A stretch of DNA of 64,000 nucleotides from JACCTH01 sp036556085 (GTDB taxonomy: Bacteria > Actinomycetota > Acidimicrobiia > Spongiisociales > ZC4RG35). The stretch lies in contig DATBKE010000125.1 of assembly GCA_036556085.1 (NCBI GenBank), forward strand, positions 40,924-104,923. Reading direction: 5' to 3'. Shown here one piece after another: positions 23,980 to 32,187 of this stretch. The translations under genes were made by a program, and so were the position numbers. Position 1 is the first letter of the stretch; each line of letters opens with the position of its first letter. Under the pieces are notes generated by a model that saw only the letters and a list, made by a program, of their open reading frames with translations, did not search any database and was not told where the DNA came from.

Positions 23980-24477
23980 CTAGGCGCTGAGGAGGTAGGG
24001 CTGCCAGCTGGGGTCGAGCACGAACCCGGCCGTGGCGTAGATCCAGCTGTAACGGTGGGGGGGAGTGGGGCGCCGCACCAAGTTCAGGCCCACCTCGCCG
24101 GGGAGACGATCACCCTTGCGAAGGTTGCACCGGCGGCAGCAGGCGACGACGTTGTCCCAGGTGTGAAGTCCTCCTCGTGATCGCGGCGTGACGTGGTCAA
24201 GGCTCTCGGCGGGGGCCCCGCAGTACTGACAGGTTTGCCCATCGCGTCCGAAGACCGCTCGTCTCGAGACCGGCACCGTTCTCTCGAAAGGAACCCGGAC
24301 AAAGGTGTTGAGCTTGGCCACCGACGGCACTGCGATCGCCATCCGCTCTGAGTGCCACACCTCGTCGCGCTCGGCAACCACCGAGGCCCGGCCGCGGGCA
24401 ACGAGCACCACCGCTCTCCGCGCCGGCACCACCGAGAGCGGTTCAAACGTCGCATTGAGAATCAGGGAGGCCGCCAT
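23980..24477 (-). CDS. HNH endonuclease
   Basis: A 165-residue HNH nuclease of the widespread stand-alone type. Two zinc-ligand pairs are CQYCG and CCRRCN, the catalytic core is LDHVTPRSRGGLHTWDNVV, and the N-terminus has the family's LILNATFEPLSVVPARRAV segment. Such proteins are common in actinobacterial chromosomes; their job is not settled. No methylase or phage gene lies nearby. TAATCT lies 9 bp before the ATG as a possible -10 with almost no leader. Confidence 0.85.
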   Translation of the reverse strand: MAASLILNATFEPLSVVPARRAVVLVARGRASVVAERDEVWHSERMAIAVPSVAKLNTFVRVPFERTVPVSRRAVFGRDGQTCQYCGAPAESLDHVTPRSRGGLHTWDNVVACCRRCNLRKGDRLPGEVGLNLVRRPTPPHRYSWIYATAGFVLDPSWQPYLLSA

Positions 24478-24557
24478 CCCGACGTGAGATTAATGGGAGA
24501 GCACGCCGAGTCCCGAGAACTTTGAAGTGGGTCGATCGAGCGCCTACGAGATACTCG

Positions 24558-24599
24558 GTGGGGGAAAGTGTTGACAAGTGGGGGGAAGTGGGGCATGAT
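24558..24599 (+). promoter_or_regulatory. dcw promoter overlaid by four MraZ boxes
   Basis: Four direct repeats start with GTG every 10 bp at 24558, 24568, 24578 and 24588; three read GTGGGG and the second is degenerate (GTGTTGACAA). This matches the TGGGn repeat pattern bound by MraZ. The degenerate repeat contains a perfect -35, TTGACA (24571-24576), and 17 bp on is CATGAT (24594-24599), four of six for a -10. MraZ binding would cover the promoter, giving autorepression of the cell-division cluster. Confidence 0.75.
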
Positions 24600-24643
24600 G
24601 TGCCGGCACTGGAGGAGAGTGCAGCAATGAGGGAAGCACAGCC

Positions 24644-25084
24644 ATGTTCACGGGCCGTCATGTTCACACGATCGACGAGAAGGGTCGCGTCGTGCTGCCG
24701 GCGAGGATCCGCAAGGGGTTCGAAGGTCATGACTCCTGCATGCTGGCTCCGGGGTCCGACGGACAGATCACTTTGAATCTTCCCGATGAGTTCGAGGCCT
24801 TCACCCGGGCGATGCTGGCCGACGCCAAGAGCACGGGGGAGCGCAGTGCGGCCCGCGTCGTCCTCCAAAGCGCGATCGAGCAGCCCTTCGACAAGGCGGG
24901 TCGGATCCTCGTCCCCGAGGCTCTCCGACAACACGCCGGGATCACTGTTCCCTCCGAGGTGGTGGTGGCAGGCGCAGGTCTCCACGCTGAGATCTGGAAC
25001 CTCGAGCTCAACCGGCGCGACTACGCGCTCGGGTCGTCGGTGCTCATCAAGTCCGAGCTGGCGAAGGAGGCAAGAGGCTCCTAG
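24644..25084 (+). CDS. mraZ: Transcriptional regulator MraZ
   Basis: A 146-residue double AbrB-like protein: the first swapped-hairpin half is HTIDEKGRVVLPARIRKGF, the second is QPFDKAGRILVPEALRQHAG. MraZ forms ring oligomers that bind TGGGn repeats upstream of its own gene and controls the division and cell-wall cluster. The promoter directly upstream carries four such repeats. The ATG at 24644 gives the typical N-terminus MFTGRHVHTIDEKGR. Confidence 0.95.
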   Translation: MFTGRHVHTIDEKGRVVLPARIRKGFEGHDSCMLAPGSDGQITLNLPDEFEAFTRAMLADAKSTGERSAARVVLQSAIEQPFDKAGRILVPEALRQHAGITVPSEVVVAGAGLHAEIWNLELNRRDYALGSSVLIKSELAKEARGS

Positions 25085-25096
25085 CCCTGGATCATC

Positions 25097-25173
25097 GCCA
25101 GCCCCCCGGATACCAATCGGAAGGCCCCTGACTCCGCCCGCTTCCTTTTGGTGCCAGCGCCCGGGGGGCTGGC
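25097..25173 (+). promoter_or_regulatory. Long inverted repeat masking the rsmH ribosome-binding site
   Basis: Perfect 13-bp arms GCCAGCCCCCCGG (25097-25109) and CCGGGGGGCTGGC (25161-25173) are separated by 51 nt. The right arm contains the only G-rich ribosome-binding site of rsmH (ATG at 25175), so folding would hide it. It could be a translational switch or an attenuating hairpin after mraZ. Confidence 0.5.
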
Positions 25174-25174
25174 C

Positions 25175-26140
25175 ATGACCCAGGACCGGGAGTCGGAGCG
25201 GGAGTACCACCGTCCGGTCATGGCGGCGGCGGTTTCCGAGCTCATGCGACCGGTTCCGCCGGGAGTGGTGGTCGACGCCACTTTCGGCGGGGGTGGTCAT
25301 GCGAGGGAATTGTTGAAGGTGCTCGGAGGTGGCCACAGGCTTCTCGGGATCGACCGGGACCCCGCGGCCATCGCCCAGGCAGAGGTTCTGAGGAGGACCG
25401 TGGACGACAGGCAGTTTGGAACCGACCGGTTCACGGTCCAACAAGGAAACTTCGCCCACCTAGACGAGATCCTGAACGACGCTGGGGTCGAAGCGCCTGT
25501 GGGAGTGCTTTTTGACTTCGGAGTCTCATCTCATCACTTCGACGAAGCGCAGCGTGGATTCTCCTATCGACTCGAGGGACCTCTCGATATGCGAATGGAT
25601 CGAAGAGGATCACTCACGGCGGCCGACCTCGTCAATGATCTCGAAGAATCGGAGCTGGCCGCGTTGCTCCACCGGCTTGGAGAAGAACCGGCCGCCCGGA
25701 GGATCGCCCGGGCGATCGTCAACGCCCGGCCGCTCTCGACCACGACCGAGCTCGCCGCCGTGATCGAGAGGGCAGTGCCGGGAGGGCGCCGACGACTCCA
25801 TCCGGCCCGGCGAACGTTTCAAGCCCTGCGGATGGCGGTCAACAAAGAACTGGAAGCCATCGACTCGGGCGTGCGGACGGCGCTCGATCTGCTGGCCCCC
25901 CAGGGTCGCTGCATCACGATCGCTTATCACTCCTTGGAAGACCGACTGGTCAAGAGGCTCTTCGCCGAAGCCACCCAAGGATGCGTGTGCCCGCCCGAAA
26001 TCCCAGTCTGCGTATGCGGAGCATCACCTTCGTACCGTTCCCTCACCCGCGGCGTTCGCAAGCCCACAGAAGATGAGATCGCCTCCAACCCTCGTGCTCG
26101 CTCGGCTCGGCTCAGAGCGGTGGAGAGGGTGGCGGCATGA
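25175..26140 (+). CDS. rsmH: 16S rRNA (cytosine-1402 N4)-methyltransferase
   Basis: RsmH (MraW) methylates C1402 of 16S rRNA with SAM. From the ATG at 25175 it has 321 residues. Motifs: EYHRPVMAAAVSELM at the N-terminus, VDATFGGGGHARELL (SAM binding), GIDRDPAAIAQA, FDFGVSSHHFDEAQRGFSY, and the C-terminal FQALRMAVNKELEAID and TIAYHSLEDRLVKRLF. A TTG-started form nine codons longer would begin within the inverted-repeat loop and is less likely. Overlaps ftsL by 4 bp. Confidence 0.95.
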   Translation: MTQDRESEREYHRPVMAAAVSELMRPVPPGVVVDATFGGGGHARELLKVLGGGHRLLGIDRDPAAIAQAEVLRRTVDDRQFGTDRFTVQQGNFAHLDEILNDAGVEAPVGVLFDFGVSSHHFDEAQRGFSYRLEGPLDMRMDRRGSLTAADLVNDLEESELAALLHRLGEEPAARRIARAIVNARPLSTTTELAAVIERAVPGGRRRLHPARRTFQALRMAVNKELEAIDSGVRTALDLLAPQGRCITIAYHSLEDRLVKRLFAEATQGCVCPPEIPVCVCGASPSYRSLTRGVRKPTEDEIASNPRARSARLRAVERVAA

Positions 26141-26559
26141 CGGCGCCGGCGCTGCGAGCGAAGCCCAAGCCCGGCTTGCGGGTGGTCGCCGGACGGGGTG
26201 GAAAACCCCGCCTCTCCGGTTGGATCTTTTTCTCATTGGTGGCCGTGCTGGCTTTCCTGGGTATGGTCTTTGTCCGGACGTCTCTTGATCGGTCGACCAT
26301 CGATTTGGCATCGCTCGAGAGGAATCTGGCCGAAGCGCGATCGCTCAACCAGCGTCTCCGTCTCGAGATCGCCCGGCTGGAGTCTCCAGCCCGCATCGCC
26401 CCCCTGGCGCGCGACCTCGGCATGGTCTACCCCCAGACCAGCCAGCGCCTGATTGTCGACGGCGTCCACCAGCAGACGCTCTCGGACCCCCGCTGGTCGG
26501 ACCTCAATCGATTCGCTGCCGGACAGCTGGGGGTAACGGGCCAAGTGAACCAACCATGA
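26137..26559 (+). CDS. ftsL: FtsL-like septum protein
   Basis: A 140-residue bitopic membrane protein: basic cytoplasmic N-terminus (residues 1-26), one membrane helix (about 27-47, SGWIFFSLVAVLAFLGMVFV), then a coiled coil rich in Leu and Arg (SLERNLAEARSLNQRLRLEI) and a short periplasmic-side tail with ARDLGMVYPQ. This is the FtsL/FtsB plan. Sequence identity is low in this family, so the call rests on architecture and position between rsmH and ftsI. Confidence 0.82.
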   Translation: MTAPALRAKPKPGLRVVAGRGGKPRLSGWIFFSLVAVLAFLGMVFVRTSLDRSTIDLASLERNLAEARSLNQRLRLEIARLESPARIAPLARDLGMVYPQTSQRLIVDGVHQQTLSDPRWSDLNRFAAGQLGVTGQVNQP

Positions 26560-26632
26560 GCGGCTTCTGCGCTGGAGCTTTCTCCTACCGAGTTTTTCTC
26601 GGAGGTGACCGACTCCGGCCGGAGAGATAGCA

Positions 26633-28375
26633 GTGTCCGCCCGGGTGGCGAAGACCCGCTGGAGCGAGGGACGAATCCGCCTGGGACTGCTGGGGCTGTG
26701 CCTGGCGGTGGCCTGGCTCGGAATGGGTATCCGCCTCTACCAAGTCCAGGTCCTCAATGCCTCCCAACTCGCCGAAGCCGGTGTGGGGCAACGGCAGACG
26801 GAAGAAGTGCTGCTTCCGCAAAGGGGCAATATCTTCGATCGCAACGGCGACCCGATGGCAATGACGGTCGATTCCCGAAGCATCTATCTGCGCCCCGCCG
26901 AGATCACCGAACCGCTGTACGTCGCCCAGCAAGTCGGGGGATTGCTGGGGGTACCCGCTGAGGGCTTGCTCGAATCGATCGGCTCGGGCGAGCAGTTCGT
27001 ATATGTAAAGCGACAGGTCGAGTTGAACCAGGCCGAAGAGGTGCTCTCCCTCAACCTGGCCGGGGTGCATGCTCACGAAGAGCCGAAGCGGGTATATCCA
27101 ACCGGCTCGGTGGCATCGCACGTCTTGGGCTTCGTCAACATCGACGGGGTCGGTAGCGAGGGGATCGAGTACGAGTTCGAGTCCGACCTGCGCGGCACCC
27201 CCGGTGTCTTCAGCTTCGAATCCGCCCCTGGAGGAGTCCCGATTCCCTGGGCGCCCTCCCACGCCACCCCGGCGGTGCCTGGCGAGGACCTGGTGTCGAC
27301 GGTGGATTTGCCCGTCCAGTACTCGGCGGAGGCGGCTTGCGCAGAGACACTCCAGGTGACAGGCGGGACCGGCTGCTGGATCGTGGCGATGGAGGTTGAG
27401 ACCGGTGCGGTTCTCGCCATCGCCGGGGCCCCAGCATTTGACCCGGCCAGCCGCATATCCACCGACGGCACCGGTTTTTCGAACTTCGCCGTTCGGGGGA
27501 TGTACGAGCCGGGATCGACGATGAAGCTCATCAGCGTCGCCGGAGCCATCGAGGATGGCGTGGTGGGCCCGACCACGGTTATCGGAGCGGTAGCCGATCG
27601 GATCGAGCTTCGGCCCGGAGCATGCAAAAGCGACACCGACGAGGTCTTTGGCTGTTATTCGGATTTCGAACGTCACGAGACCCACGACATGGCGGTAGCC
27701 GACGTTTTCCGACAATCGTCGAATGTGGGCACGATCAAGATCGCCCAAATGATGAGTCGCGACCAGCTGTTCTTCTATCTGAAAGCCTTCGGGCTGGGTG
27801 AAATCACCGGTCTCGACTATCCCGGGGAAGCGAAAGGTCTCATCAACCTCGATGAGAGTTGTCAGACCTGCCCGGCCTCATCCGCCATCGGTTACGGGGT
27901 GGCCGTCACCGCGGTGCAGATGGCGGCTGCCTACGGGGCAGTGGGAAACGACGGGGTCTGGCTGCAACCGCATCTCCTCAGCACGACCCACGGCCGAGAC
28001 GGGCGCACCGCCACCACCCCGGTGGCCAGCCATCGAGCAGTAAGCGTCGAAACCGCGGCGGTGATGAGGAGCCTGCTCTCGGAGGTGGTCGAAGCCGGCA
28101 CCGGAATCTCGGCTCAGGTACCGGGTTACCTGGTGGGGGGAAAGACCGGAACGGCCAACAAGCTCGGCGAGGACGGCCGCTACACGGACATAACCATGGC
28201 CAGCTTCGTCGGGCTCGCTCCCATCGACGACCCCAAGGTCGTAGTGGCAGTGGTGGTCGACAGTCCGGTCTGGGAGTACCGCACCGGGGGCCTGGCGGCG
28301 GCGCCTGCTTTCTCCACTGTCATGGAGCAGGCCCTACACCGGTTGGGAGTCACACCAGATGCCGCCTCCGGGTAG
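26633..28375 (+). CDS. ftsI: Septal penicillin-binding protein (FtsI/PBP3)
   Basis: A 580-residue transpeptidase that cross-links septal peptidoglycan. One N-terminal membrane helix (about 15-35), a dimerisation domain beginning RGNIFDRNGDPMAM, and the penicillin-binding domain with active-site GSTMK (Ser295), SSN (362-364) and KTGTA (504-508). Cysteine pairs Cys331/Cys341 and Cys410/Cys413 in the exported domain could form disulfides. GTG start with GGAGAG upstream. Overlaps murE by 17 bp if the murE ATG at 28359 is used. Confidence 0.93.
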   Translation: MSARVAKTRWSEGRIRLGLLGLCLAVAWLGMGIRLYQVQVLNASQLAEAGVGQRQTEEVLLPQRGNIFDRNGDPMAMTVDSRSIYLRPAEITEPLYVAQQVGGLLGVPAEGLLESIGSGEQFVYVKRQVELNQAEEVLSLNLAGVHAHEEPKRVYPTGSVASHVLGFVNIDGVGSEGIEYEFESDLRGTPGVFSFESAPGGVPIPWAPSHATPAVPGEDLVSTVDLPVQYSAEAACAETLQVTGGTGCWIVAMEVETGAVLAIAGAPAFDPASRISTDGTGFSNFAVRGMYEPGSTMKLISVAGAIEDGVVGPTTVIGAVADRIELRPGACKSDTDEVFGCYSDFERHETHDMAVADVFRQSSNVGTIKIAQMMSRDQLFFYLKAFGLGEITGLDYPGEAKGLINLDESCQTCPASSAIGYGVAVTAVQMAAAYGAVGNDGVWLQPHLLSTTHGRDGRTATTPVASHRAVSVETAAVMRSLLSEVVEAGTGISAQVPGYLVGGKTGTANKLGEDGRYTDITMASFVGLAPIDDPKVVVAVVVDSPVWEYRTGGLAAAPAFSTVMEQALHRLGVTPDAASG

Positions 28376-29822
28376 CGCTCCGGCCACGATGGGCACTCTG
28401 GCCACGATGGTGGCAGGGCGCCTGCGCGGGGGGGCGGACGTGGCAGTAGTGGATGCCTCGGCGGACAGTCGCCAAATCGGACCGGGCTGGCTTTTTGTCG
28501 CCGTTCCCGGGACAACTTTCGACGGGCACGACTTCGTGGCGGCCGCAGCGGGAAACGGCGCCGCCGGGTTATGCGTCTCGCGGGGCGTGGAGTCCCGGCT
28601 GCCAACTATCGAAGTCCCCAACACTCGGGCGGTGATGGCGAAACTGGCCGCTTCCATCCACCGTTTCCCGTCCCGGATGGCTTCGGTGGTCGGCGTTACC
28701 GGGACCAACGGCAAGACCACTGTGACCTTCCTGCTCGAATCGATCGCCCGCTATGCCGGTCGGCCGTGCGGGTTGGTGGGGACTGTTGTCACCCGTTTGG
28801 GTGACATCTACCTCGAGAACCCGCACACCACGCCCGAGGCCACAGATCTCCAGCGCCTGTTTCGGCGGATGGTCGATGGCGGCGCCGAGATCATCGCCTG
28901 CGAGGTCTCGAGTCATGCCCTGGCGCTCGGGAGGGTGGAGGAGACCACCTTCTCTGTCGGCGCCTTCACGAATCTCTCTCAGGACCATCTCGACTTCCAC
29001 GGCGGAATGGAGGAGTACTTCGCCGCCAAAGCGGACCTGATGAGAATGGCCGAGCGCAAGGTGATCTGGGTCGAGGATCCCTATGGCCGGCGGCTGGCCG
29101 ACGAGCACCCCGACGCCCTCCGGGTTGGCTGGCAGCACGACGTATGTGCCCGCGACATCGTTGCCGACCGGAGCGGCACAACTTTTGAGCTGGTGGTACC
29201 CGGCGGTAACGCTCCCACCCGGCTGCGGCTACCGGGGCGGTTCAATCTGGCCAACGCCCTCATCGCCGCTGGCTGCGCGCATCTGTTGGGATTCGACGCC
29301 GGTCAAATCGCCGGGGGGCTGGGGGCTCTGAGCTCAGTCTCCGGCCGCTTCGAAGTGGTTGCCGATGAGCCGGTGACGGTGGTAGTCGACTACGCCCACA
29401 CCCCGGAGGGGATCGAGACCGTCATCGAGACTGCCCGCACTCTGTCCAACGGACGGGTAATTGTCGTCTTCGGGGCGGGGGGCGATCGCGATCGTGGCAA
29501 GCGCCCCCGCATGGGGAAAGCTGCCTCTGCCGCCGATCTCGTAATCGTGACCACCGACAACCCCCGCAGCGAGGATCCGCAGACGATCGCGGCCGAGGTA
29601 CTGGCGGGCGCCGACCATCCGGCGGCGATGTCGATTATCGATCGGCGCGAGGCCATTGCCACCGCTCTCGACTCGGCCCGACCCGGCGACATCGTTTTGA
29701 TACTGGGAAAGGGGCACGAGTCCACGCAGGAAATTGGTGGCGTCTTCCGACCTTTCTCCGATCAGAAGATCGTCCACTCCTGGCTGACGGGCCGGTCCGG
29801 GGGAAGGGCGGTCGGAGCGTGA
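28359..29822 (+). CDS. murE: UDP-MurNAc-tripeptide synthetase (meso-DAP-type)
   Basis: MurE adds the third stem residue to UDP-MurNAc-L-Ala-D-Glu. The 487-residue protein has the ATP motif GTNGKTT (115-121), NPHTTPEATDLQ, EVSSHALALGRV and DHLDFHG. DNPR at residues 400-403 is the signature for meso-diaminopimelate, so the peptidoglycan should be of the DAP type. The ATG at 28389 (ten codons on) is an alternative that avoids overlap with ftsI. Ends in a 4-bp overlap with mraY; no murF follows. Confidence 0.93.
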   Translation: MPPPGSAPATMGTLATMVAGRLRGGADVAVVDASADSRQIGPGWLFVAVPGTTFDGHDFVAAAAGNGAAGLCVSRGVESRLPTIEVPNTRAVMAKLAASIHRFPSRMASVVGVTGTNGKTTVTFLLESIARYAGRPCGLVGTVVTRLGDIYLENPHTTPEATDLQRLFRRMVDGGAEIIACEVSSHALALGRVEETTFSVGAFTNLSQDHLDFHGGMEEYFAAKADLMRMAERKVIWVEDPYGRRLADEHPDALRVGWQHDVCARDIVADRSGTTFELVVPGGNAPTRLRLPGRFNLANALIAAGCAHLLGFDAGQIAGGLGALSSVSGRFEVVADEPVTVVVDYAHTPEGIETVIETARTLSNGRVIVVFGAGGDRDRGKRPRMGKAASAADLVIVTTDNPRSEDPQTIAAEVLAGADHPAAMSIIDRREAIATALDSARPGDIVLILGKGHESTQEIGGVFRPFSDQKIVHSWLTGRSGGRAVGA

Positions 29823-30886
29823 TCAGTCTCTTGATCGCCGCCGCAGTCAGTCTCGCGGTCTCCATTTTTGGCACACCAATCGCCATCCGCCTGCTCCGCG
29901 AGCGTTCGATCGGCCAGTTCATCCAGGAGGAGATAACTGGCCATGCTCACAAGCACGGCACCCCGACAATGGGCGGACTGGTCTTTGTCGGCGCTGCCCT
30001 CGTCGGCTACCTCGCCTCCCATCTCCGGCTATGGACCTTCGCCGATGGGTTCACGTTTCAGGTGAATTCGTTCGCCGCCGGCGGTCTCTTGGCGGTCCTC
30101 GCCATGGTGGGGATGGGAGCGGTTGGCTTCCTCGACGACTTCATCAAGTTCGTCCGCAAGCACAGCGAGGGACTCAACAAGCGACACAAGTTCGGTCTGC
30201 AGCTAGTGATTGCCATCATCTTCGCCCTGGCGGCCATGCAGAGCGGGCCCAGCGAGGGAATCAGCACCGAGATCTCCTTCGTCCGCCCGTTGGGATTGAA
30301 TCTCGGGATCTTCTTCGTGCTGTGGGCGCTGTTTATGCTGACCGGGGCCGCCAACGGGGTGAACCTCGCCGACGGAATGGATGGCCTGGCGGGTGGTAGC
30401 GCGGCGCTCGTGACCGGGGCCTACACCATCATCGCCTTCTGGCAATTCCGTAACCCCACCGAGTATCAGGCGCTCGATCCTCTCGAACTGGCGATCGTCG
30501 CCGCCGCCATGTTCGGGGCCTTGCTCGGCTTTCTCTGGTGGAACGCCCCTCCCGCCCAGATCTTCATGGGCGACGTCGGGTCCCAGGCAATCGGGGGGCT
30601 GCTGGCGGCTCTGGCCTTGCTCTCCAACACCCATCTTCTGCTGGTGGTCCTGGGTGCGATCTATGTGGCCGAGACCCTCTCGGTAATCATCCAGGTGGCG
30701 AGCTTCCGATCGATTGGCAAGCGGGTTTTCCGGATGACGCCGATTCACTTCCACTTCGACCTCGGCGGTTGGCCCGAGACCACCACGGTGATCAGGTTCT
30801 GGATCCTCACCGCTATGGGAGTCGCACTCGGCCTCGGACTTTTCTACGCCGACTTCCTCGTGATGACAGATGGGGTCCTCGGTTGA
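29819..30886 (+). CDS. mraY: Phospho-MurNAc-pentapeptide transferase
   Basis: MraY joins UDP-MurNAc-pentapeptide to undecaprenyl phosphate to form lipid I in the membrane. The 355-residue protein has about ten membrane helices and the family motifs HAHKHGTPTMGGLVF, VGFLDDFIKF, NGVNLADGMDGLAGG, FMGDVGSQAIGG and PIHFHFDLGGWPETTTVIRF. The start is a GTG overlapping the murE stop by 4 bp, which suggests coupling and leaves no room for murF. Confidence 0.95.
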   Translation: MISLLIAAAVSLAVSIFGTPIAIRLLRERSIGQFIQEEITGHAHKHGTPTMGGLVFVGAALVGYLASHLRLWTFADGFTFQVNSFAAGGLLAVLAMVGMGAVGFLDDFIKFVRKHSEGLNKRHKFGLQLVIAIIFALAAMQSGPSEGISTEISFVRPLGLNLGIFFVLWALFMLTGAANGVNLADGMDGLAGGSAALVTGAYTIIAFWQFRNPTEYQALDPLELAIVAAAMFGALLGFLWWNAPPAQIFMGDVGSQAIGGLLAALALLSNTHLLLVVLGAIYVAETLSVIIQVASFRSIGKRVFRMTPIHFHFDLGGWPETTTVIRFWILTAMGVALGLGLFYADFLVMTDGVLG

Positions 30887-30888
30887 GG

Positions 30889-32187
30889 ATGCTCGTGCTC
30901 GGCGCCGCCGTCTCCGGTGCGGCTGCGGCTCGCCTCGCCAAGCGCAAGGGATATGCAGTCACCGTTTACGACCAGAGGCCCGGTGTCGGGGGCAGTCTTC
31001 TGGGCGAGGGCATCGGCATCGTCAGTGGTCGTTGGGACCCTGACCTTCTGGCCGGAATCGAACTGGTGGTGGCGAGCCCGGGGGTGCCGTTGCGGGCGCC
31101 GCCGATCACCGATGCCCGCGAGGCCGGGGTTCCGGTGTGGAGCGAGATCGAATTCGCCTGGCGTCAACTCGACATCCCGGTGATGGCGGTCACCGGTACC
31201 AACGGCAAGACCACAGTCACCGAAGCCGCCACCGCCATGCTCGCCTCCTCCGGTTTGGCGGTGGCGGCGGTGGGCAACATCGGCACCGCACTCTCCTCGG
31301 TGGTCGATGAGCCCTACGACCTGCTCGTAGCTGAGGTCTCGAGCTTTCAGCTCGAGTTGACCGAAAAGTTCCATCCCCAGACGGCGGTCCTCACCAACGT
31401 CGCCCCCGACCATCTCGACTGGCACCCGAGCTACGCCGCCTATGCCGCCGCCAAAGCCAAGGTCTTTGCGAATCAGGACCGAGAGGACCTGTTGGTCTTC
31501 GACTCCGACGATGACGGGGCGCGGGAGGTCGCGGCCGGAGCCTCGAGCCGGAAGCACCCGGTGTCGGGGTGGCGGCGCCCGGAGGGAGGTAGCGGTCCCG
31601 AAGGCGAGTGGTTGCACTTGCCCGGCACCGAAGTCGAGCTCTCAAGTCTTCCTTCCACCGACCCCATCATCCTCGTCGACCTCGCTGTCGCCGGAGTGGC
31701 GGCCCTCGACCGGGGGGCGAATCCGGAGGCGGTGGTCGAGGTCTGCCGGCGGTTTCGGCCCGGCGCCAATCGCCGCCAGTTGGTCGGGGAGGTCGATCGC
31801 ATCGCCTTCGTCAACGACTCCAAGGCGACCAATCCTCATGCCGCCCTGGCCAGCATCCGCTCCTTTCCCAGCGTCGTGCTCATTGCCGGAGGGCTGGCGA
31901 AGGGCCTCGACGTTTCTCCCTTGGCGACGGCGGAGAACGTACGAATGGTGGTTGCCATCGGAGAAGCGGCGCCCATGCTGCTTCGGGCCGCCCCCGAAGG
32001 CCGGGCGACGACCGCCGCCAGCATGGTGGAAGCCGTGGAGACGGCGTTCGCCGGAGCCCGCCCGGGCGACACGATTCTTCTGGCTCCGGGCTGCGCCAGC
32101 TTCGACATGTTCGACAACTATGCCGATCGGGGCGCTGCCTTTATCGCCGCCGTCCACAAGGTCCTCGAGAGGGAGATGAGCCGATGA
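30889..32187 (+). CDS. murD: UDP-MurNAc-L-alanine:D-glutamate ligase
   Basis: MurD adds D-glutamate to UDP-MurNAc-L-Ala. From the ATG at 30889 it has 432 residues: Rossmann-like LVLGAAVSGAAAARLA, the ATP motif TGTNGKTTVTEA, VAEVSSFQLELTEKFHP, NVAPDHLDWH, NDSKATNPHAALAS and APGCASFDMFDNYADRG. A TTG two codons upstream would overlap the mraY stop (TTGA) and is an equally plausible start. It overlaps ftsW by 4 bp. Confidence 0.93.
   Translation: MLVLGAAVSGAAAARLAKRKGYAVTVYDQRPGVGGSLLGEGIGIVSGRWDPDLLAGIELVVASPGVPLRAPPITDAREAGVPVWSEIEFAWRQLDIPVMAVTGTNGKTTVTEAATAMLASSGLAVAAVGNIGTALSSVVDEPYDLLVAEVSSFQLELTEKFHPQTAVLTNVAPDHLDWHPSYAAYAAAKAKVFANQDREDLLVFDSDDDGAREVAAGASSRKHPVSGWRRPEGGSGPEGEWLHLPGTEVELSSLPSTDPIILVDLAVAGVAALDRGANPEAVVEVCRRFRPGANRRQLVGEVDRIAFVNDSKATNPHAALASIRSFPSVVLIAGGLAKGLDVSPLATAENVRMVVAIGEAAPMLLRAAPEGRATTAASMVEAVETAFAGARPGDTILLAPGCASFDMFDNYADRGAAFIAAVHKVLEREMSR

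Noticed and set aside
31608..32183. In-frame upstream extension of ftsW
   Set aside because: It lies wholly inside murD in another frame; the ATGA overlap start at 32184 gives a normal FtsW.
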